From Paraglaciecola sp. (GTDB lineage: Bacteria; Pseudomonadota; Gammaproteobacteria; Enterobacterales; Alteromonadaceae): 64,000 nucleotides of DNA. Position 1 is the first letter of the stretch; the number at the start of each line of letters is the position of its first letter. Of the stretch, positions 9,002 through 18,263 are shown in pieces. The notes under the pieces were generated by a model that searched no databases, had not been told where the DNA came from, and worked only from the letters and a program-made list of their open reading frames with translations. The DNA is taken from the NCBI GenBank assembly GCA_009993955.1, contig JAACSL010000005.1:62001-126000 (forward strand). Reading direction: 5' to 3'. The translations under genes were made by a program, and so were the position numbers.

Positions 9002-10038
9002 CATTTCGTATTGAATCCGCCAGCCAGCTTAGCGCTAAAGTATGGGACGACTATGTTGCTCAGCACAACATGGCGTCGGCCTATCATAAAAAAGCTTGGG
9101 TACAGAGTGTGGTCAGTGCCTATGGCCATCAAGATGTCAGTTTAGTGGCGATGCAGGGAGAACAGGTAGTTGGCCTGCTACCCTGCATTAAACTTGTACG
9201 CCCGTTGCTTGGTGCCACCTTTTGTAGTCTGCCATTTTGTGATCTGGGTGCGGCTTTAGCTGACAATGAACCCATCAAACAAGCCTTGGTGGACGAACTA
9301 TGCGCACGCGCAAAAGGCCAACATTTTGAACACCGCGAAACAGCGCATGAGGTTGTAGCAGCCGATGCTGACATGCTGGCCGACCAAAAAGTCCGCATGG
9401 TAATGCCCTTACCCGCCACAGCTGAAGCATTGTTTGACGGATTCAAATCAAAACTACGCAGTCAGATCCGCAAGGCGCAAAAAAATGGCTTGACAGTGTC
9501 ATTGGGAAATTCTGCTCAGCTTATTGATGCGTTTTACCAAATATTTGCCGAAAACATGCGCAAACTGGGCTCACCCGTGCATGGAAAAAAGTGGTTTTTA
9601 GCACTGAGTCAGTATTATGCAGAGCATATGACCTTAGCGGTGGTTTACAGTGATGACCTGCCGATTGGCGCTGGTATTGTCTTACGTCAGGGCAATAACA
9701 TGGTAATCCCTTGGGCCTCAACATTGGCCTCACACAACCGTTTAGCGCCCAACATGCTGTTGTATTGGTCATTACTGGAACATGCCTGTGTCAGTGGTTG
9801 CCAACAATTTGATTTTGGCCGCTCTACGTTTGGTGAGGGCACCTTTAAATTTAAGCAGCAATGGGGAGCAGAACCCATCGCTTTGCGTTGGCATACATAC
9901 AATGACGTTGCTACGGCACAAGCAGTAACAACAAATCCAGGGCGACTGCGCCACATCGTCGAACAAATTTGGGCAAGATTACCCCTTTCGGTAACGGTTG
10001 CACTGGGTCCCAAGATAAGGAAATATATCAGTTTGTAA
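8998..10038 (+). CDS. FemAB-family protein, XrtA/PEP-CTERM associated
   Basis: 346-residue protein of the FemAB/GNAT type that resembles the PEP-CTERM-system FemAB family (TIGR03019-like): N-terminal SAYHKKAWVQSV, LPCIKLVRPLLGATFCSLPFCDLG, then the RSQIRKAQKNGL helix, a substrate loop with KLGSPVHGKKWF, and FDFGRSTFGEGTFKFKQQWG near the C-terminus. Members are found beside exosortase A EPS clusters and are thought to add an amino acid or acyl group to a precursor. It overlaps the deacetylase gene by four bases. The exact acyl donor is unknown. Confidence 0.85.
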   Translation: MTFRIESASQLSAKVWDDYVAQHNMASAYHKKAWVQSVVSAYGHQDVSLVAMQGEQVVGLLPCIKLVRPLLGATFCSLPFCDLGAALADNEPIKQALVDELCARAKGQHFEHRETAHEVVAADADMLADQKVRMVMPLPATAEALFDGFKSKLRSQIRKAQKNGLTVSLGNSAQLIDAFYQIFAENMRKLGSPVHGKKWFLALSQYYAEHMTLAVVYSDDLPIGAGIVLRQGNNMVIPWASTLASHNRLAPNMLLYWSLLEHACVSGCQQFDFGRSTFGEGTFKFKQQWGAEPIALRWHTYNDVATAQAVTTNPGRLRHIVEQIWARLPLSVTVALGPKIRKYISL

Positions 10039-10084
10039 TGGCTGGTGTTTTTAGTTAATAAGCTTCACTTTTTAGGAATAGGCT

Positions 10085-11965
10085 ATGTGTGGTATTGCAG
10101 GATTTACTCAGTTTAACCAGCCTGAAGGGGACCAAAACACCCTCAAAATGATGGGCAATGCCATTTTTCATCGCGGTCCCGACGCAGGCGGCGAATTTCT
10201 CGACAACTACGTTGGCCTTTCCCATCGACGCCTAAGCATTATTGATTTATCTCCAGCGGGCAATCAGCCTATGCACTCGGCTGATGGGCAATGTGTCATT
10301 GTATTTAACGGTGAGATTTATAATTTTCTGGAATTACGCGAGGCGTGTATTGCCAAAGGTTATCAATTCACTAGCCACTCCGATACGGAAGTTATCTTAG
10401 CCCTTTACCAACAAGATGGGCTTAAACTCCTCGATAAAATAAATGGCATGTTTACCTTCGCGCTTTGGGATAAAAACCAACAACGTTTATTTATCGCCCG
10501 CGACCGTATGGGCAAGAAGCCGCTGTATTATTTCGCCAGTGATGGGCGTTTTGCGTTTGCCTCCGAAATCAAAGCCTTGTTGACACTACGCGATATTCCC
10601 CGTGACATTCGTGCTGATGCAGTATACGACTTCTTCGCTTACCAATACGTACCCGACCCCAAAAGCATTTTCAGCCATATTCATAAATTGCCCCCAGGTC
10701 ATTACATGACGGTGGATAAAAACGGTCTTAATATCGCCCAATACTGGGATGTATCCTTTAAAAATACCAGCACAGAAAGCGAGCAAGTACTGACTGACAA
10801 GCTCAGAAAATTAACTGAGCATTGTACCACTCAAAGGATGATCAGCGATGTCCCCTTAGGGGCGTTTTTAAGTGGCGGCGTCGACTCCAGTGGCGTAGTG
10901 GCCATGATGGCGAATAACAGTAAAAACCCTGTAAAAACCTGTTCGATTGGCTTTGACGAAAAGAAATTTAACGAAACTGAGTTTGCCAAAGAAGTGGCTG
11001 AAAAATACCACACCGAGCATCATGAATTTACGGTACATCAAAATGTCGCAGATAACCTTGAGAAAATTGTCAGTTATTTCGACGAACCCTTTGCCGATCC
11101 TTCTTTAGTGCCAACGTTTTTTGTGTCTGAACTTGCTCGCCAAGAAGTCACCGTGGCGATTGCCGGAGATGGAGGCGATGAAGTATTTGCCGGTTACGAA
11201 AAATACACCATCGATGCCCAAGAAAATGCTCTACGCCAATGGTTCCCTGACGTCTTGCGCCATAAGATTTTCCCCTCTTTGGCTAACCTAATGGCGAAGA
11301 GCAACGCCACCGTCATGCGCAAAGGCAAGTCATTATTAACCAGTTTAAGTCAGTCCCCTGCTATGGGTTTTTACACCACTAACGCACAACTTGATGACCG
11401 TGATTGGGCTAAACTGGCCAAAGCTGAATTCAAAGCAGCGCTGGGCGACTATCATCCTTGCCAAATAACTATCGATGCCTACAACCGAGCAGATGGCCCA
11501 GACCATCTCGCAAAAATATTGTATACCGATATGAAAACGTATTTGCCTGGCGGAATACTAGTCAAAGTAGATCGAATGAGCATGGCTAACTCATTGGAAG
11601 TTAGAGCCCCGCTACTCGATAAAGAAGTAGTTGAATTCGCTGCGACTCTGCCTTCCTCGCTAAAATTCAAACAAGGGGAAAAGAAACACATCCTCAAAGA
11701 GGCATTTAAACCCTTGCTGCCCTATGGCATTTTATACCGTAAAAAAATGGGGTTTTCTGTGCCGTTGGCCAGTTGGTTACGCAGTGAAATTAAAGAACTC
11801 GCGGCACAACACATTCTGGTGGATAACGGTGGATTAAAAACCTATTTCAACATGGACTACGTAGAAAAATTGTGGCAACAGCATCAAAGTGAAAAGGCCG
11901 ACCACAGTGCCCTATTGTGGAGCATGTTGATGTTTCAGCTTTGGTGGAAACGCTATGCAGTATAA
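10085..11965 (+). CDS. Asparagine synthase-like amidotransferase, XrtA-associated
   Basis: 626-residue glutamine-hydrolysing amidotransferase. The N-terminal nucleophile Cys2 follows the initiator Met (MCGIAGFTQF), the class II glutaminase motifs FHRGPDAGG and RLSIIDLSPAG are present, and the synthetase half has the PP-loop SGGVDSSGV at about residues 264-272. Length and motifs fit the exosortase A system-associated amidotransferase 1 family (TIGR03108-like) rather than housekeeping AsnB, although the two are close relatives. It probably amidates a uronic acid or other carboxylate in the EPS. A GGA at 10076-10078 precedes the ATG at a suitable distance. Confidence 0.88.
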   Translation: MCGIAGFTQFNQPEGDQNTLKMMGNAIFHRGPDAGGEFLDNYVGLSHRRLSIIDLSPAGNQPMHSADGQCVIVFNGEIYNFLELREACIAKGYQFTSHSDTEVILALYQQDGLKLLDKINGMFTFALWDKNQQRLFIARDRMGKKPLYYFASDGRFAFASEIKALLTLRDIPRDIRADAVYDFFAYQYVPDPKSIFSHIHKLPPGHYMTVDKNGLNIAQYWDVSFKNTSTESEQVLTDKLRKLTEHCTTQRMISDVPLGAFLSGGVDSSGVVAMMANNSKNPVKTCSIGFDEKKFNETEFAKEVAEKYHTEHHEFTVHQNVADNLEKIVSYFDEPFADPSLVPTFFVSELARQEVTVAIAGDGGDEVFAGYEKYTIDAQENALRQWFPDVLRHKIFPSLANLMAKSNATVMRKGKSLLTSLSQSPAMGFYTTNAQLDDRDWAKLAKAEFKAALGDYHPCQITIDAYNRADGPDHLAKILYTDMKTYLPGGILVKVDRMSMANSLEVRAPLLDKEVVEFAATLPSSLKFKQGEKKHILKEAFKPLLPYGILYRKKMGFSVPLASWLRSEIKELAAQHILVDNGGLKTYFNMDYVEKLWQQHQSEKADHSALLWSMLMFQLWWKRYAV

Positions 11966-12013
11966 GCACTTAGTTGAGTCACAAGCTTGGTCGGTCAGTT
12001 TGAGTGGGCAGCG

Positions 12014-13135
12014 ATGCCAGCCTTAAAAATTCTACACATTACCTACGACATGCGCATTGGTGGTACCGAAATGGTGATTAAAAATATCATCGAAGGTGCT
12101 GACAAACAGCGATTTGTCATGTCGATTTTTTGTATTGAAGAAACCATTGGCCCTTGGGGTGTGGAGTTACATGAGGCTGGTGTGAACGTGACTAGCACTC
12201 AGCGACAAAGTGGCTTTGATGTCGGTCTGATTAGCAAGATACGTAAACATATAAAGCAACAACATATCGATATTGTGCAGTGCCATCAATACACGCCGTG
12301 GGTCTATGGTGTGCTGGCGGCGCTTGGCACAAATGCAAAGGTTATTTTTACCGAGCATGGTCGCTTTTATCCAGATTTCAGTACCTGGAAACGCAAGCTG
12401 ATTAATCCCCTATTAGGCGTTATGACCCATAGCATCACCGCCATATCGGCGGCCACTAAACAAGCCCTCGCAGACTTTGAAAACTTACCCTTAAAACGCA
12501 TTCAAGTGATTTATAACGGCATTGCAGAGCTAGTGGTTGACCCTAGCAAAACCAATACACTGCGTGCTGACTTAGGGATAGACCAAGCATGCCTTTGTTT
12601 TGGTACCGTTGCGCGCCTTGATCCCATCAAAAATCACAAGATGATGCTGCATGCCTTCAAGCAAGTTGTTGACCGTGGTTTGCCATGTAAATTACTGATT
12701 GTGGGCGATGGTGACGAGCGTCAGGCGATTGAACAACAAATCACCGACCTAAAACTCAGTGACCATGTGATCATGACAGGCTATGAAAGTAAGCCGCAGC
12801 ATCATCTTGATTTGATGGATGTATACTTACTTTCTTCTTTTAGTGAAGGCACGTCCATGACATTGCTGGAAGCAATGTCATTGGCAAAACCTTGTGTGGT
12901 CACTCATGCCGGGGGAAACCCTGAAATTGTGGAAGACAATATTAATGGTTTGGTTACACCTAATGACGATGCTAAGGCCTTCGCCAACGCCATGTTAGAT
13001 CTGAGCGATAAAGCGTTGATCAAGACAATGGGTAATGCCGCCAGACAACGATTCAACGAACACTTCAGTCTGCACCATATGATCGAGGCTTACCAAGCGC
13101 TTTACTTAAATTTGGCCGCTACTCGGCGACCATAA
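12014..13135 (+). CDS. Glycosyltransferase family 4 protein
   Basis: 373-residue GT4 enzyme. The N-terminal segment LKILHITYDMRIGGTEMVI is close to that of XrtA-associated sugar transferases of the Stp2 kind. The C-terminal domain has GTVARLDPIKNHKMML, LLIVGDGDERQAIE, LLSSFSEGTSMTLLEAM and the VTPNDD donor loop. I chose the ATG at 12014, which has a GAGTGG element upstream; a TTG at 11987 is an in-frame alternative without a good ribosome site. Its 3' end overlaps the convergent acyltransferase gene by 34 bases. Confidence 0.85.
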   Translation: MPALKILHITYDMRIGGTEMVIKNIIEGADKQRFVMSIFCIEETIGPWGVELHEAGVNVTSTQRQSGFDVGLISKIRKHIKQQHIDIVQCHQYTPWVYGVLAALGTNAKVIFTEHGRFYPDFSTWKRKLINPLLGVMTHSITAISAATKQALADFENLPLKRIQVIYNGIAELVVDPSKTNTLRADLGIDQACLCFGTVARLDPIKNHKMMLHAFKQVVDRGLPCKLLIVGDGDERQAIEQQITDLKLSDHVIMTGYESKPQHHLDLMDVYLLSSFSEGTSMTLLEAMSLAKPCVVTHAGGNPEIVEDNINGLVTPNDDAKAFANAMLDLSDKALIKTMGNAARQRFNEHFSLHHMIEAYQALYLNLAATRRP

Positions 13136-14235
13136 TTAATAAAGACCTTCTCTACTTGGTTAAATGACAACAGGGCGACAAAATAGGTCAGCACTGTGCT
13201 GGCCAACAATACCACAGCAAAACGCAGCCAAGCATGTTGGATATCGAACTGGATAAGGGCACATACTGCCACTGCAATCAATAGATTATGGTAAAGGTAT
13301 ACGCTGTAGGAAATCTCACCATAACGCATTAAGCCTCGTTTTAGCGCGGCAGGTAATTGAATATTGGCACTCAACACGATCAATACGCTTGCTGCTGCCA
13401 ATACGCCTAAACAAATCCAAACGTTGGATATCACCGGTAAATCCGGCAGGCTTATCCAAGCATTGGAAATAGCCGCACTGAGTACCACACCAAAGACCAA
13501 TAACCATGCGCCAAGCCAGGCAGGCAATTTATGTCGCAACCAATTGTGTTGCTGCAAATAGCCAATGGCCACACCAAAACAAAAGGTGAAACCCAGCATG
13601 AACACCTTACTGTCATGAAAGGGATGTACGTCCCAGCGAAATATTGCATAAAGTATTGCCGCTGCCATGACAGGGCCAAAAGCGCCGATATAGCGTGAAC
13701 TCAAAGCCAGTAAGGGAAATATCAAATAGTATTGAAATTCAACCGGTAAACTCCAATAGGCATTGTTAATCAGACTATTAGGGCCAGTAATATTAAAAGT
13801 CAAACTCACGTAACTCAGCAGTGTTTCCATACTGAGCGGCGCAAAAAATTGTTTTTCAATCCACAAGCCTTGTGGTTCAACATACCAATGCATAAACAGC
13901 GGGGCAAACGCGACGTAAACCACCAGTGACACTACATACGCTGGCCAAATGCGAAAAAAGCGCTTCAGGTAAAAACCACTTAAACCCAACTTTTTATGAT
14001 CTTTCACGTTGCTGATGTAGAGCGTTGTGCCACTTAAGGTAAAAAATAACAGAACACCGAAGGTACCTAAATCAAGTATCGACAATACATTGAATGCCAA
14101 TACACTGTCCTGACCGGTGTAGCTCACTTCAGTGGCTCGCAGCGTATGCGAAATAATGACAAAAAAAGCGGCTAGGCCACGCAGCCATGTCAGTGCTTCC
14201 AAATGAGCGCCATGATTAATGGTTGTTTGATTCAT
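13102..14235 (-). CDS. Acyltransferase family 3 (OafA/YrhL-like) membrane protein
   Basis: 377-residue integral membrane acyltransferase with about ten hydrophobic segments. It has the family signature of the first loop (LTWLRGLAAFFVIISHTL, with the catalytic-region His) and the LFFTLSG motif. These enzymes move an acetyl or other acyl group from the cytoplasm to an extracytoplasmic sugar. Its start lies 20 bases inside the end of the upstream SGNH gene, so the two are translationally coupled; in many bacteria the same two activities are fused in one OafA-type polypeptide. The 3' end runs into the convergent GT4 gene. Confidence 0.85.
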   Translation of the reverse strand: MNQTTINHGAHLEALTWLRGLAAFFVIISHTLRATEVSYTGQDSVLAFNVLSILDLGTFGVLLFFTLSGTTLYISNVKDHKKLGLSGFYLKRFFRIWPAYVVSLVVYVAFAPLFMHWYVEPQGLWIEKQFFAPLSMETLLSYVSLTFNITGPNSLINNAYWSLPVEFQYYLIFPLLALSSRYIGAFGPVMAAAILYAIFRWDVHPFHDSKVFMLGFTFCFGVAIGYLQQHNWLRHKLPAWLGAWLLVFGVVLSAAISNAWISLPDLPVISNVWICLGVLAAASVLIVLSANIQLPAALKRGLMRYGEISYSVYLYHNLLIAVAVCALIQFDIQHAWLRFAVVLLASTVLTYFVALLSFNQVEKVFINYGRRVAAKFK

Positions 14236-14959
14236 TCTGCTGCTCGCTTGTAAACAGGGTTTGCTTAAGCTTGGTGATCATTAATTCATATCCTGTTGGA
14301 TTAAGATGTAAACCATCGATTAAAAAAGGATTGCTTGGCGTCTTGGTGTCTGCTTCCACAAAATCAGCATAATAATCAACAAAATATACATTTGCATATT
14401 GTGCGCTTAACGTTTGCAACGCTGCATTTTGCTTTTTAATCCGAGCGTCGAACGTGGAAAAATGTTTGGATGTCATAGCTAAAGGCAGGATCGCTCCAAT
14501 ATAAATTGCTGTTGTACTGGGCACCATTGCAATGAGGCTTGCCATGTTGTTCACCAAATTCTCATCTTGTGATTGAAATAAATCATTGATACCCACTGCC
14601 ACGAAGATAAGCTTGGCGTTTTGCAGGGATTGATAATTCGGCCACCTCTCAAGCAGTGTAGTGCTTGTATCACCACCAATACCAAGGTTGATGGCATGGC
14701 GGCCTAAACGCGAAACAGCCAGACCTTGCACCTGGCTATCGCCAATGAAAACCAAGGCTTGATCTAGCATATTGGCATCCTGTCGCAGGGTAAATGCCAG
14801 CATAGATTGATAAAAATACGCGCGTTTTTGTGCAGCAATATTTTGCTCACTCCACTGCTTGGTTAGCCACGCAGTCAAGACTACTGCACCAGCAAGCAGT
14901 GCCACAAGCATAGATACTTTAGCCATACTCAAGCCATGGTTTTGCTTGCGGTCTGTCAT
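14216..14959 (-). CDS. SGNH/GDSL hydrolase with N-terminal membrane anchor
   Basis: 247-residue (from the chosen ATG) SGNH-family esterase or acyltransferase. A transmembrane anchor (about residues 13-32) is followed by an extracytoplasmic domain with the block I serine motif FIGDSQVQG (Ser75), block II GIGGDTS, block III VGINDL and the catalytic Asp-His motif DGLHLNPTGYE near the C-terminus. It sits upstream of, and overlaps, the acyltransferase-3 gene, so the pair probably handles O-acylation of the polymer in the periplasm. A GTG at 14983 is an alternative start; neither has an ideal ribosome binding site. Confidence 0.85.
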   Translation of the reverse strand: MTDRKQNHGLSMAKVSMLVALLAGAVVLTAWLTKQWSEQNIAAQKRAYFYQSMLAFTLRQDANMLDQALVFIGDSQVQGLAVSRLGRHAINLGIGGDTSTTLLERWPNYQSLQNAKLIFVAVGINDLFQSQDENLVNNMASLIAMVPSTTAIYIGAILPLAMTSKHFSTFDARIKKQNAALQTLSAQYANVYFVDYYADFVEADTKTPSNPFLIDGLHLNPTGYELMITKLKQTLFTSEQQNESNNH

Positions 14960-15112
14960 AGTGTAATCTGCTCGCCCATTCACCCTCGACTCATTCTCTG
15001 CGAATACTGGTTTCTAACATCGGCAGTGTAGCGGAAATGACTTAAAAAACATACGCTTGACTATCTATTGTGCGACATTTTTAACAGTACGAATTTGATA
15101 AAAATATTCTTT

Positions 15113-15160
15113 AACTAAGTGTTTACATGTACACTGTTAACACGTCAACGTGACTTAGTT
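15113..15160. repeat. Inverted repeat upstream of sulfotransferase gene
   Basis: An 8-base perfect inverted repeat, AACTAAGT at 15113-15120 and ACTTAGTT at 15153-15160, encloses 32 bases. Just inside it GTGTT and AACAC form a second nested complementary pair. The element ends about ten bases before the ATG at 15170, so it could be an operator or a 5' leader hairpin. No family of element is recognised. Confidence 0.4.
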
Positions 15161-15169
15161 TTGAAGAGT

Positions 15170-16039
15170 ATGAAAGCGCCGATTTTTATCATGGGCACAC
15201 AACGTGCAGGCACCACCTTATTAACGCGAATCATGTCAGCTCACCCACAAATGTTTGTGCAAAACGAGCTAGATCTGCCTGAAATTTTTGGTCACCAACG
15301 CTCGAAGGCAGAGTTGATCAGTGCCATGGAAAAACGCATCTTCATCGAAGAAGGTTTGGTACTCAAAGATATCTTAGCGAGTCAACCCGACATGCTATGG
15401 GGCTTAAAAGACCCGCAACTGACAGAATACATTGATGAACTTCGCGCGTTTCTCCCTGATACAAAATTCATTATTATCGTGCGCGATGGTCGCGGTGTAA
15501 CCAATTCTTATATCGAAAACAAATGGGGCTTAGGCACCAACGTATACACGGGGGCGCAGCGCTGGCAGCGTGAAGTAAATCAGCAAAGAGCCTTCATGCA
15601 GGAAGCCCCTGAACAATTTTTATACATCCGCTACGAGGACTTGGTGGACGACCTAGAGTCAACAATCAAACAAGTTTGCAGTCATATTGGCCTGCCCTTC
15701 CATGAAGACTTGTTAAATTACGACCAAAAACAAAGCTACTACCAGAAAAAACGTGAGAATATTCATACCGACAAAAAACCCCAGAAGTCACTGGCTGAAA
15801 AATGGCGAAAACAGCTCACACCAAGACAAATAAGTGTCATTGAGCATGTGGCAGGTGACACCTTACGCGCCAATAATTACCCTATTGTCGGCGAAGCCAT
15901 AACCCTTAATAAGTGGCAAGTTGCCTACTATCAGTTACATCAAAAAATTGTCGGTGAATTCCAAATTCAATATCGTTGGCGAAAAGCTAAAATTAACGCC
16001 TATTTTGAACAACGTGAGCGAATTAAGAAAAGTGCGTAA
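15170..16039 (+). CDS. Sulfotransferase family protein
   Basis: 289-residue PAPS-dependent sulfotransferase. The first residues form the phosphosulfate loop FIMGTQRAGTTLLTRIM, and FIIIVRDGRGVTNSYIENK fits the 3'-phosphate-binding strand-helix. I used the ATG at 15170, where similarity to the family begins; a GTG at 15119 would add 17 residues of unlikely sequence. It is distinct in sequence from the sulfotransferase at 234-1043, so the locus encodes two. It stands first in a plus-strand run followed by the O-ligase-like gene. A sulfated polysaccharide product is inferred. Confidence 0.8.
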   Translation: MKAPIFIMGTQRAGTTLLTRIMSAHPQMFVQNELDLPEIFGHQRSKAELISAMEKRIFIEEGLVLKDILASQPDMLWGLKDPQLTEYIDELRAFLPDTKFIIIVRDGRGVTNSYIENKWGLGTNVYTGAQRWQREVNQQRAFMQEAPEQFLYIRYEDLVDDLESTIKQVCSHIGLPFHEDLLNYDQKQSYYQKKRENIHTDKKPQKSLAEKWRKQLTPRQISVIEHVAGDTLRANNYPIVGEAITLNKWQVAYYQLHQKIVGEFQIQYRWRKAKINAYFEQRERIKKSA

Positions 16040-16083
16040 ATTTAGTGCCCTGAGGTTAATAAAATAAGCGTGTTTATCATCCT

Positions 16084-17442
16084 ATGCTGAACCTCATACT
16101 CTTTTACGTCTCCTACCTTGGTGGCATATTTGCGAGTTTGCTGCTCAGTCCTATCTTTGCTTTTGTCTTATATGAAGCAGTCTACTTTTTTAACCCGCAA
16201 CGGCGTTGGTGGGGTTATATGGTGCCGAACCTCAGCTATTCGTTTTACGTAGTGTTGCTGATGCTAGGGTTAATGGTACTAAATTGGAAAAAGACCTCAC
16301 ACAATAAACCCTTCTCAGTACCAATATTTCGCTGGATGTATGTGGTTGTCGGGCTGTATGGATTTGCCTATGTTTATGCGGTTTTTCCTGATGCTCACGC
16401 GGAATATTTTGGTTACTTTCTGAATACCATTGTTATCGTCACCATTGCCTTTAAGTTATGTGACTCGGATAAACAACTTGATTACATCTTGCAAGGTTAC
16501 ATCTTTGGCTCTTGGTATATCGGTTTTGTGGCTTTTCAAACTGGACGTAACGCTGGGGGCGACCGAGTAGAAGGTATTGGCACAGTTGATTCACCCGATG
16601 CCAACGGTATCGCCGCAGTAATTGCGCCATCTTTGGTATTGTGCCTGTATTATTTTTGGACTCACCCCAAGTGGCTGAATAAAGGTTTGATGGTGGTCGC
16701 AGGGGCATTTATTGCCAACGGCCTAGTGTTGATAAATAGCCGAGGTGCTTTTTTAGCCGTTGGCGCAAGTATTGGTTTTTTCATGTTGCACATGTACTTT
16801 TCTTCGTTTCAACGCAAGATGCAAAAAGCCACCGCCGTTTTTATTACCCTGTTTGGCTTAGTTGGTGTGGCCAGCATTGTTGACCAATCGACAATCCAAC
16901 GTTTTTTGAGTATTGCTGATACTGAGGTGAGAACTGACCGCGAGACAGGTGCCACTCGCACCATTTTCTGGAAGGCTGCAGTAACCATGTCCAAAGACCA
17001 TCCCCTTGGCTCAGGGTTTAAAGGTTTCAACTACTATGCCCCATTCTACATTCCAGAGGATGTTGATACCGGCGGGAGTCGTAGTCGAGCCGTGCATTCG
17101 TCTTGGTTTGAGACCCTCACTGAAATTGGCTATCCTGGGCTGTTTGCCTTTTTAATGATGATGTATGCGACACATCGCTGTCTCACACAAGCCAAAATTA
17201 AACTGCGAGAGAACAATCAAGTTGATCAATATTTTAAGGTGCTTGCTATTCAGGGGGCATTTTTGGCTTTTGTTGTGGCGATGACGTTTATCAACCGAAT
17301 GCGCGCTGAAATATTATATTGGTGTTTGTTGTACGCGGCTGTGGCGTATAATATTTACGTGCTAAGGCCCGCTAAAGAAGCCTTAGATGCCAAAAGTGCA
17401 TTAGCCGTTAATACCAAAACCAAAACTCGAATTGCCCTATGA
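16084..17442 (+). CDS. O-antigen ligase/polymerase-like protein, XrtA-associated
   Basis: 452-residue polytopic membrane protein with ten or more hydrophobic segments. The N-terminal segment with FNPQRRWWGYM resembles the exosortase A-associated O-glycosylation ligase family (TIGR03097-like). The second half has the Wzy_C hallmarks: INSRGAFLAV, a periplasmic loop with GSGFKGFNYYAP and RAVHSSWFETLTEIGYPGLFAFL. It would polymerise repeat units or transfer glycan from a lipid carrier in the inner membrane. The following gene overlaps it by four bases (ATGA at 17439-17442). Confidence 0.8.
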   Translation: MLNLILFYVSYLGGIFASLLLSPIFAFVLYEAVYFFNPQRRWWGYMVPNLSYSFYVVLLMLGLMVLNWKKTSHNKPFSVPIFRWMYVVVGLYGFAYVYAVFPDAHAEYFGYFLNTIVIVTIAFKLCDSDKQLDYILQGYIFGSWYIGFVAFQTGRNAGGDRVEGIGTVDSPDANGIAAVIAPSLVLCLYYFWTHPKWLNKGLMVVAGAFIANGLVLINSRGAFLAVGASIGFFMLHMYFSSFQRKMQKATAVFITLFGLVGVASIVDQSTIQRFLSIADTEVRTDRETGATRTIFWKAAVTMSKDHPLGSGFKGFNYYAPFYIPEDVDTGGSRSRAVHSSWFETLTEIGYPGLFAFLMMMYATHRCLTQAKIKLRENNQVDQYFKVLAIQGAFLAFVVAMTFINRMRAEILYWCLLYAAVAYNIYVLRPAKEALDAKSALAVNTKTKTRIAL

Positions 17443-18263
17443 AGATCAAACAAACTCTCACCAAAGTCAGTGCCCTAGTATGTATTGGTGTTGGTATCAC
17501 GCTGACCGCGATTAATTTGTATGGTTTGAGCCAAGATATTAGGCCACAGGGATTGTTCGAAGAAGATCTGCGGTTTGAAAATGATATTTCCCTCGATTAT
17601 CAACAAACCATGCAGCAACTTGTTCGACTACCCGATGAAACAGACAGCGAATTTGCAGCCAGAGCCAGTTTTGTCATATCCCAAGGCCTCGCACATATCC
17701 ACTGGGAAGATGAGGCAGACACCCGACGTTACAACCAATTGGTGCCCATTTGGGAAAACTATTTCCTCTATTTTATGGGCATTGCGTCCAATATTCCTGA
17801 GTATCAAAAATACCATTTTGCTGATTATGACCGCAGCATTAAGCGTGGTATTGGCATTTGTGGCGATGCATCCATGATCCTTTCTCAAGTCTTAGATAAG
17901 CAGGGCATTCCCAATCAGTTGCTCAGTTTCCCTGGACACGTTGTATTGGCCGCAAAAGTTGCTGATAAGGAGTTTGTATTCGACCCTGATTTTGGTGTGT
18001 CGCTGCCCTTCTCACCTGATGAAATTGCGCAAGCGCCCTCTTTAGTGAACAACTATTATCGTGACGCTGGCTATACCACCAACGATTTAATAGGTTTAAA
18101 TCGTATTTATCACAATAACTATGAACGGTGGAACGGAGTAAAACACTTCATCACCAAAAAATACTACTTCGAAAAAGTCTCGTATTGGCTCAAATGGCCC
18201 TTACCCTTGGCAATGCTGGTGTTTGGTGGCTGGCTATATACACGTCAGCGCCAATCAGTTTAG
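17439..18263 (+). CDS. Membrane-anchored transglutaminase-like protein
   Basis: 274-residue protein with an N-terminal transmembrane segment (about 9-28) and a C-terminal one (about 248-266). Between them is a transglutaminase/cysteine-protease-like core: Cys141 in GICGDAS, His167 in FPGHVVLAA and Asp182/Asp184 in FDPDFGV give a complete Cys-His-Asp set in the right order and spacing. It is coupled by a four-base overlap to the O-ligase-like gene and so probably works on the periplasmic face with it. The substrate is not known. The 3' end overlaps the convergent beta-helix gene by nine bases. Confidence 0.65.
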   Translation: MKIKQTLTKVSALVCIGVGITLTAINLYGLSQDIRPQGLFEEDLRFENDISLDYQQTMQQLVRLPDETDSEFAARASFVISQGLAHIHWEDEADTRRYNQLVPIWENYFLYFMGIASNIPEYQKYHFADYDRSIKRGIGICGDASMILSQVLDKQGIPNQLLSFPGHVVLAAKVADKEFVFDPDFGVSLPFSPDEIAQAPSLVNNYYRDAGYTTNDLIGLNRIYHNNYERWNGVKHFITKKYYFEKVSYWLKWPLPLAMLVFGGWLYTRQRQSV

